NCBI GenBank assembly: GCA_000433915.1
Contig: HF993637.1
Coordinates: forward strand, 1 to 43,125
Source of the DNA: Clostridium sp. CAG:793
Lineage (GTDB): Bacteria > Bacillota > Clostridia > TANB77 > CAG-508
Direction: 5' to 3'
DNA length: 43,125 bases
Both the position numbers and the translations under genes were made by a program. The notes beneath the pieces were generated by a model. It was not told the DNA's origin. It worked only from the letters and a program-made list of their open reading frames with translations, and searched no databases. Below, one piece after another: positions 30,043 through 40,175 of the stretch. How positions within the stretch are numbered: the first letter of the stretch is position 1; every line of letters starts with the position of its first letter.

Positions 30043-30774
30043 ATGCTAAGAATATCATTATTAGGGTTGTTCTTTGGAACTATAGGAACAACAATTGGAG
30101 GAATAATAGGGATAATTTCTAAAAGAAATTCAAATAGATTCTTAAGTTTTATACTTGCATTTGCATCAGGGTTAATGCTTGCCGTGGTATGTTTTGACTT
30201 AATACCTGAATCATTAGAAATATCATCATTAACAATAGTAATAGTAGGAATTATATTAGGGATAATTGTAATGACAATATGTGATATATTAGTAGATAAG
30301 AAATTTAATAATAGTAATTCTATAAAATCAAGCTTATTAAGAACAGGGATAGTTGTAAGTATTGGATTAGCACTACATAATATACCTGAAGGGCTTGCAA
30401 TAGGCTCTGGATTTGATGCTTCTAATAAATTAGGAATATCTTTAGCAATCGCAATATGCTTACATGACATACCAGAAGGGATATCAATGGCAATTCCAAT
30501 GAAAAATGGTGGAATGAGCAAAATGAAGGTAATGTTTTATGTAATAATGTCTGGAATTGCTACGGGAATAGGAGCTTGGATAGGAGCAATTATAGGGACA
30601 ATTTCAGTAAAAGTAATAGCAATATGCTTATCATTTGCTGCTGGAGCAATGCTATATATAGTATCTGGCGAACTAATTCCAGAATCTAATAAATTATATC
30701 AAGGAAAATCAACAACATATGGGAATATGGCAGGATTTTTAGTAGGCCTATTTGCAATGCTTGTAAGTGTATAA
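30043..30774 (+). CDS. ZIP-family divalent metal transporter (ZupT-like)
   Basis: Membrane importer for zinc or related divalent metals. About eight hydrophobic segments across 243 aa. The paired metal-site motifs HNIPEGLAIG near residue 112 and HDIPEGISMA near residue 141 lie in helices IV and V, as in ZIP and ZupT proteins. A short Asn/Ser-rich loop (KKFNNSNSIKSS) replaces the His-rich loop of some relatives. Strong ribosome binding site GAAGGAG. No metal-regulator box was recognised upstream. Single-gene unit after the prfA terminator. Confidence 0.92.
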   Translation: MLRISLLGLFFGTIGTTIGGIIGIISKRNSNRFLSFILAFASGLMLAVVCFDLIPESLEISSLTIVIVGIILGIIVMTICDILVDKKFNNSNSIKSSLLRTGIVVSIGLALHNIPEGLAIGSGFDASNKLGISLAIAICLHDIPEGISMAIPMKNGGMSKMKVMFYVIMSGIATGIGAWIGAIIGTISVKVIAICLSFAAGAMLYIVSGELIPESNKLYQGKSTTYGNMAGFLVGLFAMLVSV

Positions 30775-30792
30775 AAATAAAATAAAAATCCC

Positions 30793-30821
30793 TTGACTAT
30801 GAATAATAGATATAGTAAAAT
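30793..30821 (+). promoter_or_regulatory. Promoter of pcrA
   Basis: TTGACT at 30793-30798, 17-bp spacer, TAAAAT at 30816-30821. Confidence 0.6.
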
Positions 30822-30871
30822 TAACACGAACATAAGTTCATTGGTAAGAGCAAAAATATAAGGAGACCAAA

Positions 30872-33181
30872 ATGCAAAATTTATTAGAAGAACTTAATCC
30901 AGAACAAAAAAAAGCAGTGGAAAATACGGAAGGACCATGCTTAGTAATAGCAGGTGCTGGAAGTGGAAAGACAAAAGTATTAACATATAAGATAGCATAT
31001 TTGATGCAAGAAAAACAAGTAAAGCCATGGAATATATTGGCTATAACATTTACTAACAAAGCAGCAAATGAAATGAAAGAAAGAGTGCAGAAATTAGTTG
31101 GAGAAGCTACAAATGATATATGGCTTGGAACATTCCACTCTATTTGTGTTAGAATATTAAGAAAATTTATTGATAGACTAGGATTTGACACATCATTTGT
31201 AATATTTGATACATCAGATCAAAAGACTCTTATAAAAAATTGCTTAAAAGAATTAAATATAGATAATAAATTATTTACAGAGAAATCGGTTTTAGCAGAA
31301 ATTAGTAATGCAAAAAATGATATGTTAGAACCAACGCAATACTGCCATAAATACGAAGGAGAGTATAGAAAAGAAATCATTGGGAAGGTGTACACACTAT
31401 ATCAAAAAAGGTTAAAGGAAAATAATGCCGTCGATTTTGATGATATAATAAATTTTACGATAAAAATATTAACAGACAATCCAGATGTATTGGAATATTA
31501 TTCTGAAAAATTCAGATACATTTTAGTAGATGAGTACCAAGATACCAACAAAGCACAATTTACTTTGGTATCAATATTAGCTTCAAGATATGGAAATGTA
31601 ACTGCAGTAGGAGATAATGACCAGGGAATATATGGATTTAGAGGTGCTGATATATCTAATATTTTAAACTTTGAGAAAGATTTTCCAGGAACTAAAATAA
31701 TAAAGTTAGAGCAGAATTATCGTTGTACTGGAAATATCCTAAAAGCTGCAAATGCTGTAATAAAACATAATGAAAACAAATATGAAAAGAAACTATGGAC
31801 TCAAAATGAAGAAGGAGCATTGCCTGCAATTTTTTGTGGAGATGATGAGTATGTAGAAGCAAATTTTGTAATAGAGCAGATACGTAGATTAAAAAGGGAA
31901 GAATATTTCAAGTATTCAGACTTTGTAGTTTTATACAGAATGAACTCGCAATCAAGAGCAATAGAAGATAAACTAAGAATAGAAGATATTCCGTATAAAA
32001 TTGTAGGTGGCTTAAAATTCTATGAAAGAAAAGAAATAAAAGACACAATTGCATATTTGCGATTAATATCAAATCAATCTGATAATTTATCATTAGAGAG
32101 AATAATAAATGAACCTAAAAGAGGAATAGGAAAGACAAGTTTAGACAACATTAGAGAAATAGCTAATCAAGAAGGAATATCAATGTATGAAGTTATAAAG
32201 CAATCAGACAAATATATTCCAAGAATATACAATAATACTAGAAGTTTTGTTGATACTATAGAAGAACTAAAAAGTCTTGAATTGCCTGTTTCCGAATTGA
32301 TTACGCAAACATTAAACAAAACAGGATATACACAAAGTTTAAAAGATGAAAATACTGTAGAAGCAGAAACAAGAATTCAAAACTTAGAGGAATTTTTAAC
32401 TGTTGCAAATGAATTTGAGAAAGAAGCAGTTGATAAATCTTTAAATGAATTCTTAAATAGTATATCATTATCAAGTGATACAGACCAATTAGAAGAAACA
32501 AATGATATGGTTACATTGATGACATTACATAGTGCAAAAGGATTGGAATATCCAGTAGTATTTTTAGTAGGAATGGAAGAAGGTATATTCCCAGGGTATA
32601 AATCAATGGATAATCCTGCGGATATAGAAGAAGAGAGACGATTATTCTATGTTGGAATAACAAGAGCAAAACAGGATTTATTCCTTACATTTGCAAAAAG
32701 AAGAACAATATTTGGATCAACAAGTTATAATCCACCATCTCGTTTTTTGAAAGAAATACCTAAAGACTTGCTAGAAGGATATGAAGATGCAATGAATCAG
32801 AAGAAAAAGGATGATTTTGATGATACAGATACTGATTGGAGCTATGGACGTAGGAATAGTTACGGAACAAACTCTGGCACATGGGGAAGCAAAGTGACTA
32901 CATACAAGATATCAGAAGATGACGTAACTAACAGTATACCAAAATCAGCCTTTGGCAGAAGCGCAGAAAGTTTTCTTGCTAATATACAATCAAAGAAAAC
33001 AAGTACAGTTGATATAAATCAATATAAAGTAGGACAAAGAATATATCATAAGAAATTTGGTAAAGGAGTAATAACTAAAATAGAAAGAGAAGAAGATGAT
33101 GCTAAAGTTGATATAGAATTTGAAAAAGCAGGACATAAGAGATTAATGGCGAAATTTGCAGGATTAGAAATACTAGAATAA
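30872..33181 (+). CDS. pcrA: ATP-dependent DNA helicase PcrA/UvrD
   Basis: Superfamily 1 3'-5' helicase for repair, rolling-circle replication and clearing of RNA polymerase. Walker A AGAGSGKT at residues 27-34, motif Ia FTNKAANEMKERV, Walker B VDEYQDTN near 223, motif III GDNDQGIYGFRGA near 250, motif IV LEQNYRC near 285, motif V TLHSAKGLEYPVVFLVGMEEGIFP near 552, motif VI EERRLFYVGITRAK near 590. The C-terminal Tudor-like region VGQRIYHKKFGKGVITKIER (RNA-polymerase contact in PcrA) is present. 769 aa. The partner ligase ligA is not in the window. Confidence 0.96.
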   Translation: MQNLLEELNPEQKKAVENTEGPCLVIAGAGSGKTKVLTYKIAYLMQEKQVKPWNILAITFTNKAANEMKERVQKLVGEATNDIWLGTFHSICVRILRKFIDRLGFDTSFVIFDTSDQKTLIKNCLKELNIDNKLFTEKSVLAEISNAKNDMLEPTQYCHKYEGEYRKEIIGKVYTLYQKRLKENNAVDFDDIINFTIKILTDNPDVLEYYSEKFRYILVDEYQDTNKAQFTLVSILASRYGNVTAVGDNDQGIYGFRGADISNILNFEKDFPGTKIIKLEQNYRCTGNILKAANAVIKHNENKYEKKLWTQNEEGALPAIFCGDDEYVEANFVIEQIRRLKREEYFKYSDFVVLYRMNSQSRAIEDKLRIEDIPYKIVGGLKFYERKEIKDTIAYLRLISNQSDNLSLERIINEPKRGIGKTSLDNIREIANQEGISMYEVIKQSDKYIPRIYNNTRSFVDTIEELKSLELPVSELITQTLNKTGYTQSLKDENTVEAETRIQNLEEFLTVANEFEKEAVDKSLNEFLNSISLSSDTDQLEETNDMVTLMTLHSAKGLEYPVVFLVGMEEGIFPGYKSMDNPADIEEERRLFYVGITRAKQDLFLTFAKRRTIFGSTSYNPPSRFLKEIPKDLLEGYEDAMNQKKKDDFDDTDTDWSYGRRNSYGTNSGTWGSKVTTYKISEDDVTNSIPKSAFGRSAESFLANIQSKKTSTVDINQYKVGQRIYHKKFGKGVITKIEREEDDAKVDIEFEKAGHKRLMAKFAGLEILE

Positions 33182-33213
33182 AAAATGGATGTGTTTGTAC
33201 ACATCCATTTTTT
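33181..33213. terminator. Bidirectional terminator between pcrA and mecA
   Basis: Perfect 14-bp stem AAAAATGGATGTGT / ACACATCCATTTTT, 4-base loop, T tail; overlaps the pcrA stop and reaches the mecA stop. Confidence 0.92.
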
Positions 33214-33831
33214 CTATTTAAAATACTTTTGACAACTATTTAAAGCGTTGTTTCCAAGTATAAGTTTACCTTTTTCTTTTAATTGTATAATATATAAAGG
33301 ATCTCCAGAACAATATCTTGAAAATTCCGTAATAGAACTGTAGAACCTAGAAATATGTTTATATACATTATTTATACCAGACAATGTAAGGTAGTAGCAG
33401 TTATTATAGAAGTATAATTCAATAGAAGATGCTAATGCACGCAAATAAACAATTTTTGATTGTCTTAGAAATTTTGCAAAAACACAAATGTCTTCGAAAT
33501 TTTTAAAAGCATAAACTGCACAATGAGTATCTTCTTCTACTTTTTTAGCTACTTTAACAGGTCTAATAGGCTTGCTAACATTTTTTAACTTAAGAAGTTT
33601 TGTAACCGTAATGGCAAATGTACCATTATGAAGGACTGCGGCATCAATCTTAACTTTGCAATCTTGAGCATTAAAGCCTACTTCGTCATAAGCTTTTTCA
33701 AGAATATTAATAAAAGTATCTTTTGCACGAGATGAATCAGACATAAATTCATCAAAGTCACCATCATTTGGTAAATCATCGGCAGATAAAATTATCTTCA
33801 ATTTATTATCACTAAGCTTTTTAAAAGTCAT
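33214..33831 (-). CDS. mecA: ClpC adaptor protein MecA
   Basis: Adaptor that delivers substrates to the ClpCP protease (ComK in B. subtilis). N-terminal substrate domain with the family start MTFKKLSDNKLKIILSADDL, an acidic linker region, and a C-terminal ClpC-binding domain (CAVYAFKNFEDICVFAKFL, SIELYFYNNCYYLTLSG, FSRYCSGDPLYIIQLKEKGKLI). 205 aa. Ribosome binding site AAGGAGGA. Single leftward gene, convergent with pcrA. Confidence 0.92.
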   Translation of the reverse strand: MTFKKLSDNKLKIILSADDLPNDGDFDEFMSDSSRAKDTFINILEKAYDEVGFNAQDCKVKIDAAVLHNGTFAITVTKLLKLKNVSKPIRPVKVAKKVEEDTHCAVYAFKNFEDICVFAKFLRQSKIVYLRALASSIELYFYNNCYYLTLSGINNVYKHISRFYSSITEFSRYCSGDPLYIIQLKEKGKLILGNNALNSCQKYFK

Positions 33832-33901
33832 TTAAATCCTCCTTACTTTTTATATCATAACATATCTTTAGCAAAAAATAAATACTTTTTACTAAAATAT
33901 C

Positions 33902-33930
33902 TTGAAAAAAAATCCAAATACATATATAAT
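33902..33930 (+). promoter_or_regulatory. Promoter of the radC-mreBCD operon
   Basis: TTGAAA at 33902-33907, 17-bp spacer, TATAAT at 33925-33930. The first gene starts at 34000. Confidence 0.72.
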
Positions 33931-33999
33931 ACTTATGTGAAAAAAATGTACATTTCCGTAAGGAAATTTTATACAAGAGAGAAAGGAAATCGAATAAAA

Positions 34000-34257
34000 A
34001 TGGCAGTAAGAGAAAAAGGTTCATTAGTATTAATTATATTTATATTATGCGGATTAGTAATTGGAGGACTTATAGGAGAGCTAACCGCAGGTGTATCATG
34101 GCTTACATGGTTAGGATATGGACAACAATTTGGAATAGCAGAGCCAGTAATATTAGATTTAGGAGTAGTAAAATTAACATTAGGATTAATGTTTAAAATA
34201 AATATATCAAGTATTGTAGGAATAATAATTGCAATATTTATATATAGAAAATTTTAG
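34000..34257 (+). CDS. DUF4321 membrane protein
   Basis: An 85-aa protein with two membrane segments (about 8-30 and 62-83) around a short loop holding LTWLGYGQQFGIAEPVILDLGVV, the DUF4321 pattern. It commonly sits before radC/mreB in Clostridia. The start at 34000 follows GAAAGGA by about 12 bases; the open frame extends to 33937 but without a binding site. First gene of the cell-shape operon. Function unknown. Confidence 0.82.
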   Translation: MAVREKGSLVLIIFILCGLVIGGLIGELTAGVSWLTWLGYGQQFGIAEPVILDLGVVKLTLGLMFKINISSIVGIIIAIFIYRKF

Positions 34258-34287
34258 TTAGATAGTTTTGGGGGCAGAAAGGAAAGT

Positions 34288-34962
34288 ATGCCTATAAAAA
34301 TAAAACAATTACCTAAGACGGAAAGACCTTATGAAAAATTAGAGAAAAATGGAGAAGATAAGTTATCAGATGGTGAATTATTGGCAATAATAATAAAAAC
34401 AGGAACCAAGGGAGCAAATTCATTAGAAATTGCTAATCAATTATTGTCAAAAGCAGGCTCGATAAAAGGTATTGGAAATATTTCATTAGAAGAACTTAAA
34501 GAAATAAAAGGAATAGGAAAAGTAAAAGCAATACAATTAAAAACCATAGGAGAGATAGCTCGAAGAATATATTCTCATAAAAATGGGAATATATTAATAA
34601 AAACTCCCAAAGATGTATATGAATTATTAATGCCAGAATATAAACTTGAGAAGGTAGAAGTTATTAAATTAATAATATTAAATTCAAAAAACAAGATTAT
34701 AAATCTCATAGATCTGGCAAGAGGAGAGATAGATTGTGCTAATCTATCAATAAATAATTTGATGACAGAGATATTTAGACTAAGAGCAAAAAAATTCATA
34801 TTAGTACATAATCATCCATCAGGTGATTCAGAACCAAGTAAACAAGATTATGAAATTACTAATAGAATTTTAGAAGTATCAAATTTATTAGGGATAAAAA
34901 TGCTAGACCATATTACAATTGGTGATGGAAATTATACTAGCATTATGGGTCGATTAAATTAA
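34288..34962 (+). CDS. radC: RadC-family JAMM-domain protein
   Basis: 224 aa. N-terminal PxxxRPxEKL-like start (LPKTERPYEKLEKNGEDKLSDGELLAI), a helix-hairpin-helix (LEELKEIKGIGKVKAIQLKTIGEIARR) and the C-terminal metal-binding JAMM motif HNHPSGDSEPSKQD with the earlier Glu in LARGEIDC. RadC position upstream of mreB is widely conserved. Despite the name, its role in repair is uncertain; DNA-binding or metallo-isopeptidase-like activity is inferred from the fold. Confidence 0.93.
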   Translation: MPIKIKQLPKTERPYEKLEKNGEDKLSDGELLAIIIKTGTKGANSLEIANQLLSKAGSIKGIGNISLEELKEIKGIGKVKAIQLKTIGEIARRIYSHKNGNILIKTPKDVYELLMPEYKLEKVEVIKLIILNSKNKIINLIDLARGEIDCANLSINNLMTEIFRLRAKKFILVHNHPSGDSEPSKQDYEITNRILEVSNLLGIKMLDHITIGDGNYTSIMGRLN

Positions 34963-35007
34963 AAATAACAAAAGTGTAAGCAAACAATTAATGAGAAAGG
35001 ATATGTG

Positions 35008-36042
35008 ATGAAGCTACTGGATTTTAGCTCAAAAGATATTGGAATAGATTTAGGAACAACTAATATTTTAATAACACTAAAAGGTAAGGGAATAGTACTT
35101 CGTGAGCCATCTGTAGTTGCGATAGATCAAGTGACATCAGAAATTGTTGCTACAGGTAAAGAAGCCAAAGAAATGCTTGGAAGAACTCCGGAAAATATAA
35201 GAGCAGTAAGACCAATGAAAGATGGTGTAATAGCAGATTTTACAGCTACAGGTTTAATGTTAAAAAACATGCTACGAAAAGTTTGCCAGAAATACAATGT
35301 AGGAAAGCCAAGAATAGTAGTAGGAGTTCCATCAGGAATAACAGAAGTAGAAGAAAGGGCAGTGCAAGAAGCTTTCTTGCAGGCAGGAGCAAAAGAAGTA
35401 TATTTACTAGATGAGCCAATGGCTTCAGCAATAGGTGCAGGAATTAATGTGCTAGAGCCAAATGGAAAATTAATAATAGATATAGGTGGGGGAACAACGG
35501 AAGTAGCAGTAATATCACTTGGAGGAATTGTATGTAGCACATCAATAAAAGTAGCAGGAAATGCTATAGATGAAGCAATAGTAGATTACTTAAAAAAACA
35601 TGAAAATATAGTAATAGGGCTAGCACAAGCAGAAAACCTTAAAATAGAGCTAGGTTGTGCAATGCCTTTAGTAAGTGAGATAACAAAAGAAATAAGAGGA
35701 AGAGATATAGATGTTGGACTTCCTAAAAATATAAACATATCATCAAAAGAAATAGAACTAGCAATGCAAAGGCCAATAAATGAAATAATTGAGGCTGTAA
35801 TAAATACTTTATCAGTAACTCCGCCAGAGCTTGCATCTGATATAATGCAAAATGGAATATATTTAGCAGGAGGAGGAGCCTTAATACGTAATTTAGATAA
35901 TCTAATAGCACAAAGGACAGGAATAAAAACATATATAGCAGATAGTCCACTTGAATGTGTAGCAATAGGTGCTGGAAAAACACTAGAAAACTTTGAAAAA
36001 ATGAGACCAGTAATAGTTAATCGAAAACATTGGAGGGCATAA
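35008..36042 (+). CDS. mreB: Rod shape-determining protein MreB
   Basis: Bacterial actin that guides elongation-phase wall synthesis. Phosphate-1 motif IGIDLGTTNI near residue 10, VVGVPSGITEVEERAV near 108, YLLDEPMASAIGAG, phosphate-2 IDIGGGTTEVAVISLGG near 155, and the adenosine motif LAGGGALIRNLD near 288. 344 aa. The ATG at 35008 is preferred; a GTG one codon earlier is possible. mreC starts with the base after the stop codon, so translation is coupled. Confidence 0.95.
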   Translation: MKLLDFSSKDIGIDLGTTNILITLKGKGIVLREPSVVAIDQVTSEIVATGKEAKEMLGRTPENIRAVRPMKDGVIADFTATGLMLKNMLRKVCQKYNVGKPRIVVGVPSGITEVEERAVQEAFLQAGAKEVYLLDEPMASAIGAGINVLEPNGKLIIDIGGGTTEVAVISLGGIVCSTSIKVAGNAIDEAIVDYLKKHENIVIGLAQAENLKIELGCAMPLVSEITKEIRGRDIDVGLPKNINISSKEIELAMQRPINEIIEAVINTLSVTPPELASDIMQNGIYLAGGGALIRNLDNLIAQRTGIKTYIADSPLECVAIGAGKTLENFEKMRPVIVNRKHWRA

Positions 36043-36858
36043 ATGAGAAACAAAAAAACGAGTATGATAGGAATTATCATAACAGTTGTTGTACTAATTG
36101 TAGTAGTTATAATATCAAACATTGGAACTGGACAAATGAAAACAGCACAAACAGTAATAAGCAATTTATTTATGCCATTTCAGAACGGTTTTGTTTATTT
36201 AAAAAATAAATTAACTAGTAACGAACAAGAGATAAGTGATATAGCTAGCTTAAAAGAAGAAAATGCAAGCTTGCGAGAGAAAAATAGCAAATTACAAGAA
36301 TCAATTAGAGAGCTAGAAGTATTAAAATCAGAAAATAATACACTAAAAGAATATGTAAATCTAAAAAATAAATATTCAGAATATACAACAGTGCCTGCAA
36401 ATGTAATAGAAAGAAGTTACAGTAATTACGACAAAATAGTAGTAATAAATTCAGGAGAAAATGACGGTGTCAAAGTAGATATGCCAGTAATTTCTGAATC
36501 AGGATTAGTTGGAAAAGTAATTTCAGTAACAGAAAAAACAGCAAAAGTACAGACAATAATCGATACTGCTAGCACAGTAAGTGCTTCAATTTCAACAGTC
36601 ACAGACAGTATATTATTAAAGGGAACTTTGACAGATACACAGTCGTTAAAAGCAATCTCAATACCAGTAAATACAAGCGTATTACAAGGAGATGAAGTAG
36701 TTACATCAGGATTAGGTGGAATATTCCCAAAAGGAATACTAATAGGAACAATATCTGAAGTAGTAAATACAAAAAACGAATTAGATAGATATGCAGTAGT
36801 AACACCTGCAACAGATTTTTCAAAACTAGAAACAGTATTAGTAATAACAAATCAATAG
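36043..36858 (+). CDS. mreC: Rod shape-determining protein MreC
   Basis: Bitopic scaffold linking MreB filaments to PBP2 and other wall enzymes. N-terminal membrane segment (about 8-27), a coiled coil at about 65-105 (LKEENASLREKNSKLQESI), then the extracellular beta-barrel pair (VIERSYSNYDKIVVINSGENDGV, MPVISESGLVGKVISV, VVTSGLGGIFPKGILIGTI). 271 aa, full length. The ribosome binding site GGAGGG lies inside the end of mreB. Confidence 0.93.
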   Translation: MRNKKTSMIGIIITVVVLIVVVIISNIGTGQMKTAQTVISNLFMPFQNGFVYLKNKLTSNEQEISDIASLKEENASLREKNSKLQESIRELEVLKSENNTLKEYVNLKNKYSEYTTVPANVIERSYSNYDKIVVINSGENDGVKVDMPVISESGLVGKVISVTEKTAKVQTIIDTASTVSASISTVTDSILLKGTLTDTQSLKAISIPVNTSVLQGDEVVTSGLGGIFPKGILIGTISEVVNTKNELDRYAVVTPATDFSKLETVLVITNQ

Positions 36859-36872
36859 ATGAAAGGAATAAA

Positions 36873-37409
36873 ATGAATAAAAAAGTTAAGACAATAATTA
36901 TAATAATAGGTCTGTTCTTAATAGTATATTTTCTTCAAATTAACTTCTTTTCATGGTTTACAATACGTGGAATACAACCAAATCTGTTCATAATATTAGT
37001 ATTATTTATAGGGCTATTTGCCGGAAAAAAATTAGGAGGAATAAGTGGCTTAATAATCGGCATAATATTAGACTTTCTAATAGGAAAAAGTGTTGGATAT
37101 ACAGGACTATTTTTAGGAATAGTAGGACTATTAGGAGAATATTTTGACAAAAACTTTTCCAAAGAAAGTAGACTTGCAATAATACTAATGTCAGGTGGAA
37201 GCACGATATTATATGAAATAGGAATGTATGTAGTAAACATATTAAAATATAGTGTTGAGATAGAAATGATTCCATTTTTGATAATACTTACAGTGGAAAC
37301 AATATTCAATATATTAATAGTAATGATATTGTATCCAGGAATACGAAAATTAGGATATTACATAGAAAGTATATATAAAGGAAACAAGATATTAACAAGA
37401 TATTTTTAA
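36873..37409 (+). CDS. mreD: Rod shape-determining protein MreD
   Basis: 178-aa polytopic membrane protein with about five hydrophobic segments. Family features: an early FFSWFTIRGIQPNLFIILVLFIGLFAGK region and GIILDFLIGKSVGYTGL. It works with MreC and RodA/PBP2. Ribosome binding site AAAGGA; 12 bases to PBP2, in the same operon. Confidence 0.92.
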   Translation: MNKKVKTIIIIIGLFLIVYFLQINFFSWFTIRGIQPNLFIILVLFIGLFAGKKLGGISGLIIGIILDFLIGKSVGYTGLFLGIVGLLGEYFDKNFSKESRLAIILMSGGSTILYEIGMYVVNILKYSVEIEMIPFLIILTVETIFNILIVMILYPGIRKLGYYIESIYKGNKILTRYF

Positions 37410-37420
37410 AAGGAGGTTAA

Positions 37421-39493
37421 ATGGAATCCAAGAAAAATAGCAAGATACGATTCAATATACTAATAGCAATAGTATATATAATTGGAATAGTATTACTAGT
37501 GACACTATTTAATCTTCAAATTATAAATGGTGAAGAATATAGGCAGATATCAAATACACGATTAACTAGGGAAAAAACGATTACAGCAGCGAGAGGAAAT
37601 TTACTAGATAGTAGTGGAAACAAATTAGTATCTACAACAATGCAATATAATGTGGAATTATATAAAACGAAAATAGATAATGAAACATTAAATAATACGC
37701 TTTTACTAATAGCGCAGACTCTAGAGGAAAATGGAGACAAATATACGGATAATTTTCCAATTACAGTTGAACCATATGCTTTTAAAGATATAGACATAAG
37801 CTCATGGAAAAAGAGTAACGAAATAGATGATAGTTATGATGCAGAGGCATGTTTTAATTACTACAAAGAAAAATATAAAATATCAACCGACAATGTTCAA
37901 GATGCACGTAAAATAATAGCATTAAGATATTTAATAGCTAAAAATGGCTATAGTAATACACGTTCAGTGCAAATTGCTAGCAATATAAGTAATGCAAGCT
38001 ATGCAAAATTCAACGAAATGGGTTCAAGCTTCCCAGGAGTTAGCACATATGTGAAACCAATAGTAAGTTATCCTTATGTAGAATTAGCTTCTCACATTTT
38101 AGGATATGTAGGACCAATATCAAAAAGTGAGTTAGAAAATAATACAGGGTATAATCAAAATGATATAATAGGAAAAACAGGAATAGAAAAAGTATTTGAA
38201 AAATATCTAAAAGGTAAAGACGGAACAAAGCAAATAGATATGTCAGTAGATGGAGTTGTAACAGACGAATACATATCAGAGGAAGCCGTAAGTGGAAGTG
38301 ATGTAGTACTAACAATAGATGCCGATTTGCAGAAATCAACAGAGGATGCTTTAGCAAAAGGAATTGCATCAATTCAAAGTAAAAGAAAATCAAAAGAAAA
38401 AGAAGCAAAAGAAGGAGCAGCTGTTGTAATAAATGTGAAGACAGGAGAAATCCTGGCAATGGCAAGTTATCCTAATTACAATCCATCATTATTTACAGAT
38501 GGAATCAGTCAAGCAAATTGGGATAGTTATCTAAATGACGATAGACATCCACTTGTAAACAAAGCAATAGCAGACCAATCAGCACCAGGTTCAACATTTA
38601 AGTTAGTAACTGCAATAGCAGGACTAGAGAGTGGAGTTATTGATTTAAATTCAAGAGTTTATTGTACAGGAAAATACACATATTATAAAGATTATCAGCC
38701 ATATTGCTGGAATAAATCAGGGCATGGTGCATTAAATGTAGTACAAGCTATAGAGCATTCATGTAACTTCTTTTTCTATGATGTAGGAAGAAGAGCTGGA
38801 ATAGATAAAATAACAGAAGTAGCCAGAGCATTTGGACTAGGACAAAAAACAGGGCTTGAATTACCAGATGAAATAACAGGAACATTATCATCACCTAATT
38901 CAATACCAAGCGGTGATGTATGGACAGGTGGAAAAACAGTACAAACAGCGATTGGTCAGTTATACAATGATTTTACACCGATACAAATGGCAAAATATAC
39001 AGCAATGTTAGCTAATGGTGGAAAAAATATAGAACTAACAATAGTAAAATCAATAAACAATCCTGATGGAACTCAAGTATCAAGAAATGAAATAGAGAGC
39101 TATGTTAATGAGGCATTAGGAGTTAGCGGAAATAGTGGTTCTGATTTATCACTAAGTTCAGATACAATTGCTGCAATTCGTCAAGGAATGAAAGGTGTTA
39201 CAAGTGATGATGGAGGAACAGCATATAGTTATTTCAAAGACTTCAATATAGAAGTAGGAGGAAAAACAGGATCAGCATCTAATGACAATTCAGGAAATGC
39301 GAATGCGTGGTTTATTGGCTTTGCACCATTTAATGATCCAGAAATAGCTGTAGCAGTATATGTAAAAAATGGACAACATGGTGGTTACACAGCACCAATA
39401 GCAAGAGAAATATTTGCACAGTATTTAGGAATGAATGCATCACAAATAACAGAAGACACAACAGCTACAAGTGACATGCAACAAATAAGATAA
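37421..39493 (+). CDS. mrdA: Penicillin-binding protein 2 (elongation transpeptidase)
   Basis: Class B PBP that crosslinks lateral-wall peptidoglycan. One N-terminal membrane anchor (about 10-30), the pedestal start RGNLLDSSGNKL near 60, and a transpeptidase domain with the active-site STFK near residue 390, SCN near 447 and KTGSAS near 614. 690 aa, complete. Ribosome binding site AAAAGGAGG. It is fifth in radC-mreB-mreC-mreD-PBP2; rodA is not in this cluster. Confidence 0.94.
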   Translation: MESKKNSKIRFNILIAIVYIIGIVLLVTLFNLQIINGEEYRQISNTRLTREKTITAARGNLLDSSGNKLVSTTMQYNVELYKTKIDNETLNNTLLLIAQTLEENGDKYTDNFPITVEPYAFKDIDISSWKKSNEIDDSYDAEACFNYYKEKYKISTDNVQDARKIIALRYLIAKNGYSNTRSVQIASNISNASYAKFNEMGSSFPGVSTYVKPIVSYPYVELASHILGYVGPISKSELENNTGYNQNDIIGKTGIEKVFEKYLKGKDGTKQIDMSVDGVVTDEYISEEAVSGSDVVLTIDADLQKSTEDALAKGIASIQSKRKSKEKEAKEGAAVVINVKTGEILAMASYPNYNPSLFTDGISQANWDSYLNDDRHPLVNKAIADQSAPGSTFKLVTAIAGLESGVIDLNSRVYCTGKYTYYKDYQPYCWNKSGHGALNVVQAIEHSCNFFFYDVGRRAGIDKITEVARAFGLGQKTGLELPDEITGTLSSPNSIPSGDVWTGGKTVQTAIGQLYNDFTPIQMAKYTAMLANGGKNIELTIVKSINNPDGTQVSRNEIESYVNEALGVSGNSGSDLSLSSDTIAAIRQGMKGVTSDDGGTAYSYFKDFNIEVGGKTGSASNDNSGNANAWFIGFAPFNDPEIAVAVYVKNGQHGGYTAPIAREIFAQYLGMNASQITEDTTATSDMQQIR

Positions 39494-39560
39494 AGATATT
39501 ATTATATAAACACAAGAAAAAAGTAAAAGCACGAATATACGTACCAAGGGAGGAAAAGAA

Positions 39561-40175
39561 ATGACAAACTGCATGAGTGTATTTTTCAGACCAGATTATA
39601 TAGTAATAAAAATAAAAGATGAAGCAACAAGAAATGAAATATTGTCAGAATTAAAGACAAAAGTACAAGAACTAAAAAAATTTTATAAAGAAGAAAAGAC
39701 ACCAATATTAGTTACGGGGAAAATATTAAAAACATCTGAAATAGACGAAATTCAGCATTTAATAGAAAAAACATTAAAAATAAATGTTGAATTTGACAGT
39801 CCTCGTAGTTTAGGCTTACATGGAATAAAAAAGAATTTTAGAAAAGAGATAGCAACATCAGAAACAAAATTCTATAAATCATCATTAAGATCAGGACAAA
39901 AATTGGAATTTGAAGGGAGCATAGTAGTATTAGGAGACGTAAATGGTGGTGCAGAAGTAATAGCAGAAGACAATATAATTGTGCTAGGAAACCTTAGGGG
40001 AATGGCTCATGCAGGTGCAAAGGGAAACGAAAAGGCAATAATAGCTGCACACATGATAGACTCTCCACAAATACGAATAGCAACAATAATAAAAGAAAGA
40101 ACAAGAGATGAAATTAGCACTGAGGCATATTCATATGCGTATGTAAATGAAAATAATGAAATAGAAATGGAATAA
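39561..40175 (+). CDS. minC: Septum site-determining protein MinC
   Basis: FtsZ inhibitor that blocks polar septa. N-terminal domain to about 100 (FRPDYIVIKIKDEAT start), a linker, then the C-terminal beta-helix (SLRSGQKLEFEGSIVVLGDVNGGAEVIAEDNIIVLGNLRGMAHAGAKG), which binds MinD and FtsZ. 204 aa. It closes the mre operon and is followed directly by a strong terminator; minD and minE, usually next in Clostridia, are not there. Confidence 0.93.
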   Translation: MTNCMSVFFRPDYIVIKIKDEATRNEILSELKTKVQELKKFYKEEKTPILVTGKILKTSEIDEIQHLIEKTLKINVEFDSPRSLGLHGIKKNFRKEIATSETKFYKSSLRSGQKLEFEGSIVVLGDVNGGAEVIAEDNIIVLGNLRGMAHAGAKGNEKAIIAAHMIDSPQIRIATIIKERTRDEISTEAYSYAYVNENNEIEME